DNA from: Schistosoma mansoni
Taxonomy: Eukaryota > Platyhelminthes > Trematoda > Strigeidida > Schistosomatidae
Length of the DNA: 64,000 nucleotides
Direction: 5' to 3'
Assembly: GCF_000237925.1 (NCBI RefSeq)
Contig: NC_031502.1
Coordinates: 27,843,951 to 27,907,950 of the forward strand
Under the pieces are notes generated by a model. That model had not been told where the DNA came from and did not search any database. It saw only the letters and a program-made list of their open reading frames with translations. The position numbers and the translations under genes are program-made. Within the stretch, counting starts at the first letter, position 1. Every line of letters begins with the position of its first letter. Below are positions 48,201 to 57,839 of the stretch, in pieces.

Positions 48201-51200
48201 AAACGAGTTAGAAGTCTGGTTCTAATTTCAGCATCTTGTGGTGACTGCAGAGCTTTGATGAATACAAGGCATTTAAATTGATCTTCTGTCAACGAGCGTA
48301 ACTTGAACTTTTCACATTCTCTGTTGACGACGTCTGCTAGAGCACCATATTCAACGGCTTCACGTTTCACCAAATTCAGACACTGATATCGAATACTAAA
48401 CAATGAGGAAGATTCGCCGAAAATCTCTGACAACTGCGTTACTGTCTCCTCGAAACTGAGCTCTCGAGGTAACTTTGGCAATATATGATCAGCATAACGT
48501 GCATGTTCATTGCTTCCCAACTTACGCATCAACAACCGAGTCTTCCATGCGTCATCTTGTTGACAGAATTCTATTCTAAATGTATCTTCCCAACGCTTGA
48601 ACCACGTGAGAAAGGTATTTCCACTTTCGGGATCATATATGAATTCTGGGATGCTGCTAGCAACTGCATCACAAGAAGAAGTACTTGTAGTAGCATGTGA
48701 ACTCGAGTAGTGTATGTTAAGCTGTTGCGTCAGAGTTTCTAACAGGCGCATTTGTGCGTCAAGTTGTGCTTGCTGTTGCTGTAGTATTCGGCTGAGCTGG
48801 TCATCTGATATAGGCATTTTGAATGAATTTTCCTTTTTCCTCGTCGCCACTGTTATAATTGTAGATTGTTGCTATATAAACGACCCAGCTATTCCTATTG
48901 CTTAGTATTCTTATACGATGACACTCGACAAGACCCCAAAATCAGAACACGTTGAACAGGAATGAAATTGTATTCAAAATAATAATAATAAGTGAACAGC
49001 AATCAATAGTTTAAATAATGTTCATATATTTATAGTATATACATAAGGAGCTTCTAGATTTTTCTCCAATAATATGCCCGGGCTGATCGGTTTAGAATTA
49101 GCCAATCAACGCGCAGCAACACCATCATGCATAAAACATGCTTAATCCAATCTATATCCCACTAACAGTAGGTAGCCTTTGTTTCTAACACAAGCCCCAA
49201 ATTGCTTTTCAACATTGTTATTCATCAACATCAAAATCCATTAGCTGACTATTTTGTTTTAATTAATTCACCTCTAAACGAATGGGATATTTCAAAATTC
49301 ATACTATATCCTTGATAATGCGTGTCTTATCAGATGTGTCAAGGAGGCGATTTTGTAAAAGGAGATGGGACCGGTGGCAAATCAATATATGGACGTAAAT
49401 TCGATGATGAAAACTTCCAACTCCGACATGAAGGGTTCGGTGAGTGTTCATCTTTTGGTCCTATTAACGTGTTCTTACCTTTTTTAAAAATGTTCAATAT
49501 AAAAAGTGTAGAACTGTTGATAAACACTTCTCTAATCTAACTCGTATGACGTCCGACATCAACCAAGTTATCTGTTTTTGGTTTATATGCTGTTTATAAT
49601 GGAATAATTATCTGCCCAACTTTTTTTTTAAAGAGCCTACCAACCCAGTTTATTTACATATATTAGATATTACCACGCACGTATCCGTTCTACAGCTTCA
49701 CAACCCACTTTTTAGAATGTCAGCGCTACTACGAAAAAGGATTATCATATGATGTACCATAGTTTTGAAATAGATTGGAGCAGATATTCCATCAATTCGA
49801 AGTTAGACATTAACACTGTTGGATGTCGTCTCAGTGGTCTATCGGCTAAGTGCTCAGGCGCGAGACTGGTAGGTCCTGGGTTCGAATCTCGCGAGTGCGG
49901 GATCGTGGATGCGCACTGCTGAGGAGCCCCATAATAGGACGAAACGGCCGTCTAGTGCTTCCAGGTTTTCCATGGTGGTCTAGCTTAAATTGACTCATGA
50001 TTTCAACTATGAAAATTCTAAATCTGTATACCAATCACACTTCATGATTTAAGCACAAAATCATCAGTAAATGAGTGTCTCGGTGACAGGCATTTGACAC
50101 TCAGTTGTTGAATTTTAAGTAAAAAACCATACTCTATCCGATTTAGTTTTATTAATTAGGAAGTACGGTCGATCCTAGTTTTCGTTGCTACGACTGTTAG
50201 ACATACATGTTTGTATGATAGTTTACCATCTCGACTGTGGTTGCCACCTTGATGGTCGGGGTTGCCTATTGTAATGATCCAATCAAGTCATATTGGCCGG
50301 AATACTTGTTCCTGTAGGTCCTACCATGTCATGAATGTTAGTTAGAGAACGGCAAAATTAAAAGTATTAACTTGAGATCCGATGACAAAGCCGCATTGTT
50401 GATTGTACAAGAGTGTGACAGGAGTAAAAGGATTCCTTTAGACAACCAGCATATATAGTGATGCTGCCTTTAAAACACGGAAGGAAGAGGTTGGAAAAGA
50501 CCGGTACTAAAAAGACTACACATTCCCTTGCTTATCACTTGTGCGCTATCCAACTAAACGGAGCACTAAGAATTCGGAAAGGCATGGATATATTACGATA
50601 CGTCGTCATCTCCACCTACACTCCCACTGAGTGCAATTCCAATGGAAAAACTTCTGCCTATCCAAAAGCGGAACGCTTAGATGTAACCGTAACACTTTAA
50701 TCTAATGCCCGGTAGATATGCTAGATTAAACTGAAAAATACTCGGGTAAGTCTTACAGTGTTTCAGCTCAACGAATAGATAGCGGCAACCATTTGGTACA
50801 ACTCTGCCCAAATAACCGCTTATTTCTTACAAGCGCCAATGTTGAGCATAAGCGAAAACATCGTCTGTCAGGGCGACTCCCAAAATGAACACAGAGGTGG
50901 ATCCTAATAGACAACGTTGCCGTCAACTATCTCTAAAAAGGCTTGATGGAACACCGCCGTTCATTTTAGAGTACAAGATTTAGACTGCTCAAATGCGAAC
51001 GTGTTTATGTGCGTCTTACTGGGGCAGAAGAATCACAGCAACCTAGCGATGAAATTGTGAAGAACACGTCTAAAGGACAACTGGAGGGGTTAGTCAAACA
51101 AGTGATGTTCGTCTCAATGCAGGTTGGCATAATATTCAGACGGTTTTAAAAGCTATATCTTCTAGTGATTGAAACCAAAAGGTTAGGAAGCACATGTAAA

Positions 51201-54200
51201 TTTATAAAAGTCTATAGCTAGTATAAAGGAAGACGGGAGCGAACACTGATAGGTCGACGTCAGAGATCTCTAGAAACAAGGGTCTCATTTCAGCAGTTAC
51301 ATTAACTGAGGTATTGGCTAGAATCTGAAGACTGAAAGTAATATCATATGAATGGTCTCGATTGCTGATCGTTTCAATCCGTAAGAAAGAACAAATATCC
51401 TCTTATGATAGCCACAGAGAAATTAGTCTGGCTTATTTAGAATTTAAAACGGCCTAAATAATCATCCAATTCTTAACTAGTGGTCAAGAGACTAGGCTGG
51501 TTTCAAGCCAGGACGTAAATGTACCGGCTAAATACCTACCAACTTCCAGCCATCGTTGTATTTTTTGACCTTAGGGTAGCATTCGGTTCTGTAGATTGAC
51601 AGGTCTCATGACCCGAACGTAGCTGCTATCCTGACGCGGTCGGGCTTGTCTATCGGGATGACCCAACCAAGTTATTTTGGCTGGAACAAATGCTCCTTCA
51701 GGTGCTACCATGTTGGAGAACAGTAAGACTATAAGCAGTAACGTAAGGTCCGACGGCGAAGTTGTACTGCTGACTGTAAAGGGGTGTGATGACAGTAAAG
51801 TATTCCCCTCGGACAATCAGAATCTGCACTGATGCTGCCTTCTAACAACGGATGGGGCTACGAATGCCCAACTCCAAAAGTATCACACCTCACCCTACCC
51901 CACGGATCTCCAACTCCGACTAGTTGCGGTTATCGCACGAACCCCAACGACGTAGTCTGCACCTACCGAAATGGCTCAGATCAATAAGCATTTACTTTGT
52001 GTATTGATACCATGTCTTGGTTTAGCTTTCTGCCAACCCACTTCCACACCAGCTATCGTGGCGCGCCAAGGTAGTTGCTGGATGAGCTTACGTAATACAC
52101 ATCCTAACCATCTCATTTGATAAAGATTGACTGCATCATCAATCGACTAGTCATAATTGTCTAGTATTTTGCATCTAACCTCAGAGTTGATAATTTGACG
52201 GTCCCAATATATAAGAGCAGTGTTCCGAAGGTATTTGTGATGAAGTACTAATGACTTAAAATGTTCTTTCTGAAGACCACTTTCCACCATCATAAAGTAA
52301 AACGCCGAACTACTGATCAGTATATTCGTCTTTTGGTTGAAAGTCATGTCGCCTACCCCACAACTGACGGAAGTCAATATCCAATCAAGTCTAGTGAATC
52401 TAAAGAGATTTCTTTAGACACCAGGACAACAAATGTAGTTGAAAGAGAAGCTCCACGTTTGTGACATTACATCATACTTCAGTGCACGGTACTGTGTGCA
52501 ATGAATGAACAGTGATGAGAGCCTATACGTTTGATGAGGATCGACAACAGGTAATGTGATTCCGGTTTGCGCGGTTCTTCACTACTATACCCCGGTCAAC
52601 AGCAGTACAGACTGATGTAAACCGTTATCTAAGAAATAATGTAACCCCTGAGGTGGGTCAGCGTTAGTCCACTTATTCATATTATCCAAACTTCGTTTAG
52701 TGGGTTGATCCTCCATAATTTCGCTGAGGTTGTGGAGTACTGTATTGTGTGCCAGAAGTGTGGTCAATGTGATCAAAAGTGATGTAACTGTTCTATAAAA
52801 TGTAATAATATAGTTCATGACTACTGAATAGTAGTGCAAATATTATTGGTGATGAAACTGTTGCTCACCTTCAAGTTACAGATTTCTTGTTAGGACAGCG
52901 TAATTATTAAATTCACGTTTGTTGTTTATGGTAGATCAATCAGTTTTCCAAATTCCTTTAACTTAGTTAAATAGACAACGACATCTGATCAATTCAGCAG
53001 ATATATCGTACCGATAACCTAGCTATTTAACAATTATGTCAAGCAAGTAGTAATTAAGTTCAATATTATTACACTTGCATTTTTTCATTTTAAATAGGCT
53101 TTATTGTTTGCCTTACATCAATTGCATTATTTCTCTTAGGTGTTCTTTCCATGGCGAATTCTGGACCGAATACAAATGGATCTCAATTCTTTATTTGCAC
53201 AACAAAATGTGATTGGTGAGCTTATGTATATATAATTTTCGATGAGCCGCATTTATATCGCTATTCTCCATAATCAGCTGGAGTGACAGCATTTTTCTCA
53301 TGTCGCCTATTAGCCTGTGATGGTTGTTAAAAATGATTCTATCGAAATAATTAAAAAAGTCAATTTATTCTATGATATATTTTTATTAAGCATGACTCGT
53401 GAGTGGTATGTGATAATCTAAGAATTACCAAAAATACGTAAGAACAGCACTGTAAAGTGATGTTTGTAATATATCGAGCGATATATAATGTTACTAGTCC
53501 TTTGAAACACAAACAGAAAGTGCGCTTGGAATTACATCTCAAACCACTTGGGTTTGTGGACTTTAAGATCCTATTATTAGTCCTGTGCAAAGAGATGCTA
53601 ACCTTACATGTTCCAAGTCATAAACTAACTTTCATTTTGTCATGGTGTTATGATTCCTCAGTGGAGGGACTGCAAAGAGGTCATCCATAAAGCATACAAG
53701 AAAATGGACTGACGTTTTAGAACGATCTTACTACATCTAACGTGCAGCCACAGAATTACTGACATGGTTTTCACACATCAAATAGCTTTATTGTGTCATA
53801 CTACAAGGTTTTATTTACCCAAACTAGATGTTTAGTATCTTTCTTCTCAAGAACGTTATTATCTAAAGTACTTCGGCTCCAAATTACCAACTTTTCAAAA
53901 CGATCTTAGTATTTTCTTGATTTCGAACTTCCCTATAATTAAATATTCATAAAATCTCAACAACAAAACCTATTTTTACTGACTCGGAGTTTTCTGTTTA
54001 TGAATGTACAGATGGCCTCAGACACTTATTAAATTCTTTTAACGTCTTTTTTATAGGCTTGATGGCAAACATGTTGTTTTTGGTCGAGTAGTGGATGGGC
54101 AAAATGTCGTTAAAAAGATGGAGGTTAGTTCTTATCTGCTTACTAATTATCAACATAATTTATGTAATGTTGGTAATGAGTTTCAGGCACCATTTGGATA

Positions 54201-54545
54201 GAGTAAGAAATTTAAATGCACTAACACCCTTAAAATAGTCCCAAAAATGTTTGCCGTTGATACATAGATTTTTTAATTACTAGCCATTTGATGTTAGGCT
54301 ACTATATATCCATTGCGTCAGATTTATGCTGTATAGTATAGTTTTATTGTATCAACAAAAACTGTATTTACCAGTTCTCACTGTACCATTTTTGCATGCG
54401 ACTCCTTTTTTAAAGTTATCGTATCATGTGTTAGATTTCCATATTGTACTTAATAAATTTTCTAATGGTTTTGTAGTCCGTTGGATCGAAATCTGGTAAG
54501 GTCAAAGAACCCGTTATTATTTCTCGATGCGGAGAGTTAATTTAA
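39263..54545 (+). CDS. PPIE: PPIE (cyclophilin E): RRM plus peptidyl-prolyl isomerase
   Basis: Ten exons join in phase: 39263-39332, 39376-39474, 39507-39577, 42537-42618, 44473-44588, 45861-46073, 49334-49439, 53140-53215, 54057-54123, 54477-54545 (969 nt; 323 residues if the spliced leader gives Met1). It begins (M)[18 protein letters not shown]. An RRM follows with RNP2 VIYVGGL (21-27) and RNP1 [10 protein letters not shown] (59-68), then [13 protein letters not shown], a basic RTKKQKR stretch, and a cyclophilin domain (about 164-321). Isomerase residues are present: FHR (Arg213), QFMCQGGDF (Phe218, Gln221), Trp279 and His284. Human PPIE (301 residues) has the same layout; it is a nuclear spliceosome-associated isomerase that binds RNA. 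Introns 1-2 are 43 and 32 bp, later ones up to 3.7 kb and full of repeats. No ATG of its own lies at the start of the frame. Confidence 0.96.
39578..42536. other. PPIE intron 3 (3.0 kb)
   Basis: Bounded by ATG|gtaagt and ttatag|AAT. Apart from family E copies at 41637-41950 it shows no gene; the 85-residue ORF at 41366-41623 has no signature. Confidence 0.8.
41637..41950 (+). repeat. Repeat family E, two 3' ends in tandem
   Basis: The 3' end 'tgtggcgcatatgtatctgg' to 'taaataaataaata' (41640-41702) is followed by a longer copy (about 41780-41946) with the same order of landmarks and another TTTAAATAAA end. Both end in TAAA-type tails in plus orientation, inside a PPIE intron. Confidence 0.75.
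43045..43125 (-). repeat. Repeat family E, very short 3' end
   Basis: About 80 bp of the tail end only ('tatttattt..ggtacaaaggggcacc'), inverted, showing strong 5' truncation typical of LINE-type retroposition. Confidence 0.65.
43202..43262 (+). repeat. (AAT)n microsatellite
   Basis: About 60 bases of AAT/ATA repeats with a few interruptions in PPIE intron 4. Confidence 0.95.
43320..43815 (-). mobile_element. LINE 3' coding fragment in PPIE intron 4
   Basis: Minus-strand reading gives decayed blocks like '[21 protein letters not shown]', seen at the extreme 3' end of ORF2 in flatworm LINEs (near 43370-43440). Frame is not maintained. It lies directly before a family E tail copy. Confidence 0.5.
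43832..44350 (-). repeat. Repeat family E, long copy in PPIE intron 4
   Basis: Same landmark order as 27265-27785: TTTATTTA-type end, 'gggcatcgaatacataagcg', 'acccgggtgcccaaaccg', 'ggtgaccaacaataggttc', 'cggttaaagcgccg', 'gagagggagagc', 'accagggcatttggggg'. Minus orientation, opposite to PPIE transcription. Confidence 0.75.
46344..46641 (-). repeat. 3' LTR of the young gypsy element
   Basis: 298 bp, apparently identical to 48870-49167. Same length as and homologous to LTR family A at 17770-18067 and 30904-31201. Confidence 0.92.
48870..49167 (-). repeat. 5' LTR of the young gypsy element
   Basis: 298 bp direct repeat of 46344-46641. The gag reading frame starts about 20 bases inside it on the minus strand. 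Confidence 0.92.
49790..50035 (+). mobile_element. Hammerhead SINE (Sm-alpha-like) in PPIE intron 7
   Basis: Plus strand: leader 'gttagacattaacactgttg', A-box-like 'tggtctatcggctaag' (about 49833), B-box 'ggtcctgggttcgaatctc' (about 49872), then a hammerhead core and 3' tail. Order and spacing match the SINE at 21881-22213, although the promoter part is of a different subtype shared with 62735-62960. Target-site duplications were not clear. Confidence 0.75.
49912..49958 (+). ncRNA. Hammerhead ribozyme motif
   Basis: GCACTG, then core CTGAGGAG, a stem II closing ATAATA, GAAAC, a GGCC loop on a two-pair stem III, the GTC cleavage triplet and TAGTGC, which pairs with GCACT(G) as stem I. Core bases are intact, so it could cleave. 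Stem II has a mismatch. Confidence 0.75.
50260..51605 (+). mobile_element. LINE with reverse transcriptase start, in PPIE intron 7
   Basis: Near 51355-51600 the plus strand reads [26 protein letters not shown], and [14 protein letters not shown], matching 'W...I.PI.KKG....NYRGISL' and motif A (FLDxxxAFDSVD) of LINE reverse transcriptases; a 'PGRKCTG' block lies between. Frames shift. Blocks 50265-50470 and 51640-51850 resemble one another and may be untranslated or spacer DNA of the same family. Confidence 0.65.
51640..51850 (+). repeat. Dispersed repeat, homologous to 50265-50470
   Basis: Shared landmarks: a 'gatgacccaaccaagt'-like start, 'ttggctggaacaaatgctcc' against 'ttggccggaatacttgttcc', 'ctaccatgt' and 'actgatgctgcctt' against 'tagtgatgctgccttt'. 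Diverged from the partner copy. Confidence 0.6.
52024..52365 (-). mobile_element. LINE 3' coding fragment, copy 2, in PPIE intron 7
   Basis: Nearly identical to 33424-33765 with only a few base differences (for example near 52157 and 52169), then different flanking DNA. Reads [12 protein letters not shown] and [16 protein letters not shown] on the minus strand. Confidence 0.75.
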
Positions 54546-54878
54546 CATATCTGAATTGTGAAACGAAAGGAGCGATGTACAGTTTTGTTTTTAAATGTTT
54601 TTTAACAATATATCATTATTGAAATTACTGATAGTAGTTTTTGATTATTCTGAAAGCTGGAAATAGGTAATAGACAGGCTAGCAGACATTTAACGTTTCG
54701 GTTTATGGTTTCAAGCTGTCCATAAACTTACTAGATATAAAATGTGCACAGTGACGTAGATAAGCGGATCGTTGCGATTTATAACTGATCACATCATGCT
54801 ATAAATAATTTATAAGCAGTACGATATAGCAAGTCTGGTTTGAAGTGACTTTTAAATTAATCTGAATTCAACCACCTT

Positions 54879-55106
54879 TCACTCATCAGATGGAAATCCC
54901 CACTTTACTAGACAGTAGTTCGTAATCTCATGAAAGAACTGAGGCAGTTTTCGAGAAAAATCTCGTCGTACTTTAATAGGTTCTTTGGTTTGTTTTGAGA
55001 GAAATGCACATACAATGGGTTTTGTATAATTCTTCGAAATTTTCTCAGTAGCATACCCGAAATCACTTAACATTGTATTTTTTATGTTTTCACTATCTAT
55101 GTCCAT
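54879..55106 (-). CDS. Small uncharacterised protein (75 residues)
   Basis: The ORF starts MDIDSENIKNTMLSDFGYAT and ends KWGFPSDE, with a charged middle (TKEPIKVRRDFSRK). It lies 333 bp past the PPIE stop on the other strand and 599 bp downstream of the COX18 stop on its own strand. Balanced composition and lack of repeat similarity make it look like host coding sequence. A stretch ATEKISKNYTKPIVCAFLS faintly recalls proteasome-assembly chaperone 4 (ALKLAKR..NKQIFLSYNL-type), but the match is too weak to name it, and it could be the last exon of a longer gene. Confidence 0.4.
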   Translation of the reverse strand: MDIDSENIKNTMLSDFGYATEKISKNYTKPIVCAFLSKQTKEPIKVRRDFSRKLPQFFHEITNYCLVKWGFPSDE

Positions 55107-55705
55107 TGCAATTGGTCCCCTTACACTTCACCAATTCATCATTGTTGTGAGTATAATGCCTTTACAACTTAATTATCCCGTAAACTTATCACAGTAGCTC
55201 ATCGAAGACGCCAGCATATTCACTGGTTATTTTTTAATTGCGAATCCACCAAAAACGACATGACCCGCCATGTTGTTTCCTACATAAGAAAATAGCGCTA
55301 GTTCTGATTAGCTATTTCTAACCTGGTTTTCTAGGTTACTCTATTCTTTGATATTTATGATTCAACTCGTTACCAACTAATAGATATCTGGTAGATATAA
55401 CTAGATTCCACTTTAATCTGAATGATGTGATGTTATACGAAGATTACCACCGGACCAACAAGTTTCATGACAATCCTTTTATTACGTTTAACTTTTACAG
55501 CTATCTCAGCATTACTAGCATGTTAAATTTTCTTTCTCAGTTTGAAAATGAAGAATTTAACGAAATCGTTTTCCATACGTATGTTTTATTTATCTTTTGA
55601 TTCCTGGTACCACTTTTGGGAGTACTGATGAATAATAAGTAAAAGTAGAAATTAAGTTACTCAAAAGTGTGACACAAGTAATAAAAGCTTGTAATTAATC
55701 GTTAC

Positions 55706-57664
55706 TTATAACTTTTTATTTTGTAACCATTTTGATATGTTATAGCGATAATACATCGATTTAAGTAGGACTTTATACGGGTACTGTCCCTCATGGGGTA
55801 TGGTCCATAAACCAAACAGTCTTCGTAAATAAGGGTGCATTATCAGAATATGTATACATAGTTGATGAACTGAAGATGTACACCAATAGATCACAAATGC
55901 CTAGGATATTAACACATAATGCAACCAACCTACCTTTGGAAAAAAGCTGCAACACGCGAAAAGAGTGAAATTTCCAACCCAACCAGCAAACCGCACAATA
56001 TTATAAGGTAAAGGATCTGGTATCACAGAATTAGATTTCGGATTGAAGAACAGAGGCCGTCTTAAACACGCCAGTTCAACATTAGCCACCCCGGCTAACG
56101 TACATATGAAGGGAAGCAGGAAACCTGAGCACGGAACGTTGAGAGACGAATCGGCGATCACTATTAAGTGAAGGAAAATACACTATTAGAAAATCAGTCG
56201 AAACAAAACTAATTCACTTGATTTTGTAGTCTGGATGTTTTGCCTTACTTTTACAAGTGATCTTGGTTTTGGAGATGTAAACCTGCGCTGTTATACTAGT
56301 TCGCCTTTTTATTAACGATGGAGAATTGCATCAAAAGCAACCTTCACGAATACAACTATTAATAACTGACAAAAGCAAATTAAAATCGTTGCCAACACCA
56401 TACAAACTTTAATAGCCTGATGAGATCGTACAACTATATTGAGCATTGCTCTGTGTAACAAGGATCACATGACAGAAAATTGACGAGCCTTTTTTGACAC
56501 TAGTTCATAAGTAGACGACTTTACAGGTTAACTTATGATTCTCGCTTCACTGGACCACAAACATATGGTGATAAACATCTATACGCAACTTGAAACTAAG
56601 AATCGGAGCATCGATACATATTCTAAACTTTATTTGAGAGCATACACTATGCTATTAAGTGCTGGTCCTTATTTTTACCAACAATGGTTGCAAACCAAGT
56701 ATTCATAGGATGCTGAGACCTCATTATATCTAATCTTTGAGATGCAATCGCTCATAACTGCCGGAGTGTGCATTTGTTGTCTTAGCTAAAATATTACTTA
56801 GCAGACACTTCCTCTTTATACAATGTAACGTTGAGAATATTAGGAACATTTACTTAAGGAACTCCTAGTGGGTGGAGGAATATTTGCTTTTATAGTATCC
56901 TAGAAATAGCTCTGAGAAGGGTTTATATCAAGCACAACTTATGGTTGATGAACGTTTTCTGTAAAATATTCTTGATTTATAAAACGTCATATCTAGCGCG
57001 GAAGACCTACTGACAATAGCATATTATGCTCCCAGATATTTTAGGATGAGATTGTTTTCAAGTACGCAGGTGAAAAAACTGGTAACGGCTAATAAGTTAC
57101 GGGACTTACGATGATTGGAATCGAATTGCGGATACAGTTGGAATCCGCTCAAGTATCTGATGGAGAATGTGAATGTGAGCCACAATGGGATTTGGATTAT
57201 TCCTGTAACTGACGACTTCAATGGGTGACATCCATTTTCTTCGCATGTTTTAATGAAGAAACGTCTGAACTTGAAGTATGTATTTATTCAAAGAACCTTA
57301 CCAGTTGATTTTCAAGCAGTAATTGTTTCTTATTACTTATATTACGATAATACTCAGCATTACTAAGTTTCGCTTGTATCATCTGTCGGTTTTGTTGACA
57401 TTCAATTGCAATATGTGAAACTTTAGCTTGGTTCCTCTCAGCGTAAATATACAATGGAACAGCGACAACTGTTCGTACTAGGATAGCAGTGGTTGCAATT
57501 GTCAGTCCCCACGGCAATCCTAGCTGATCATGAACGCCGAGAAGAAGATTCGTTATCGTTTTTACGTGTAAATGATCAGGATGAAACAGTTCTTCGCTAA
57601 TATAACTGAAAGAACCTGTGAAGTACGAGCAACGAGAATAATGAACTGGTCGAAGCCGCAACAT
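55706..57664 (-). CDS. COX18: COX18, mitochondrial inner-membrane insertase (YidC/Oxa1/Alb3 family)
   Basis: Four exons join in phase: 57664-57302, 57269-57110, 56160-55934 and 55900-55706 (945 nt, 314 residues plus stop; human 333). The N terminus (MLRLRPVHYSRCSYF) is basic, like a mitochondrial presequence. Family blocks follow: LGLPWGLTIATTAILVRTVV (about 48-67, first membrane helix), AERNQAKV, CHPLKSSVTGIIQIPLWLTF (about 135-154, second helix), CSGFLLPFICTLAGVANVEL (third), WVGNFTLFACCSFFPK and AFVIYWCTSSVHQL (last helices; human SSIVLYWLCSSFVGL). COX18 inserts the C-terminal tail of COX2 into the inner membrane for cytochrome oxidase assembly. Introns are 32, 949 and 33 bp. The ATG chosen is the first in the open frame of exon 1. 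Confidence 0.95.
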
Positions 57665-57839
57665 AAGTTAAAATGGTTGGGGACGGAATAGAAGAAGCTT
57701 TCGCTTAACGGGCTTCCGTGTCTAGTAGCAGTGGATCACCAATACCTCCAGGCAAGAACCTAGGTATATTAACGATAATAGAGGAAAAAAACGAATTTGG
57801 TAAATCATAACAATATGTTATCCTTAGTCCTTAAGAATA

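Larger units (their letters stand above)
46344..49167 (-). mobile_element. Young Ty3/gypsy-type LTR element in PPIE intron 6
   Basis: A 2.8-kb element in minus orientation, antisense to PPIE, bounded by two 298-bp LTRs (46344-46641 and 48870-49167) that look identical, with TG...CA ends. A purine-rich tract (minus strand AAGGGGGAGG) abuts the inner edge of the 3' LTR at 46642-46651. Parts recognised are a gag region with CCHC-type knuckles ([20 protein letters not shown]), a protease region ([14 protein letters not shown]), and an integrase tail ([20 protein letters not shown]). It is too short to be a complete gypsy element, so I regard it as broken and non-autonomous although recent. No target-site duplication is seen (atttt on the left, gtagg on the right). 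Confidence 0.9.

Noticed and set aside
46339-49172. Target-site duplication for the young LTR element
   Set aside because: The five bases on either side (atttt and gtagg) do not match.
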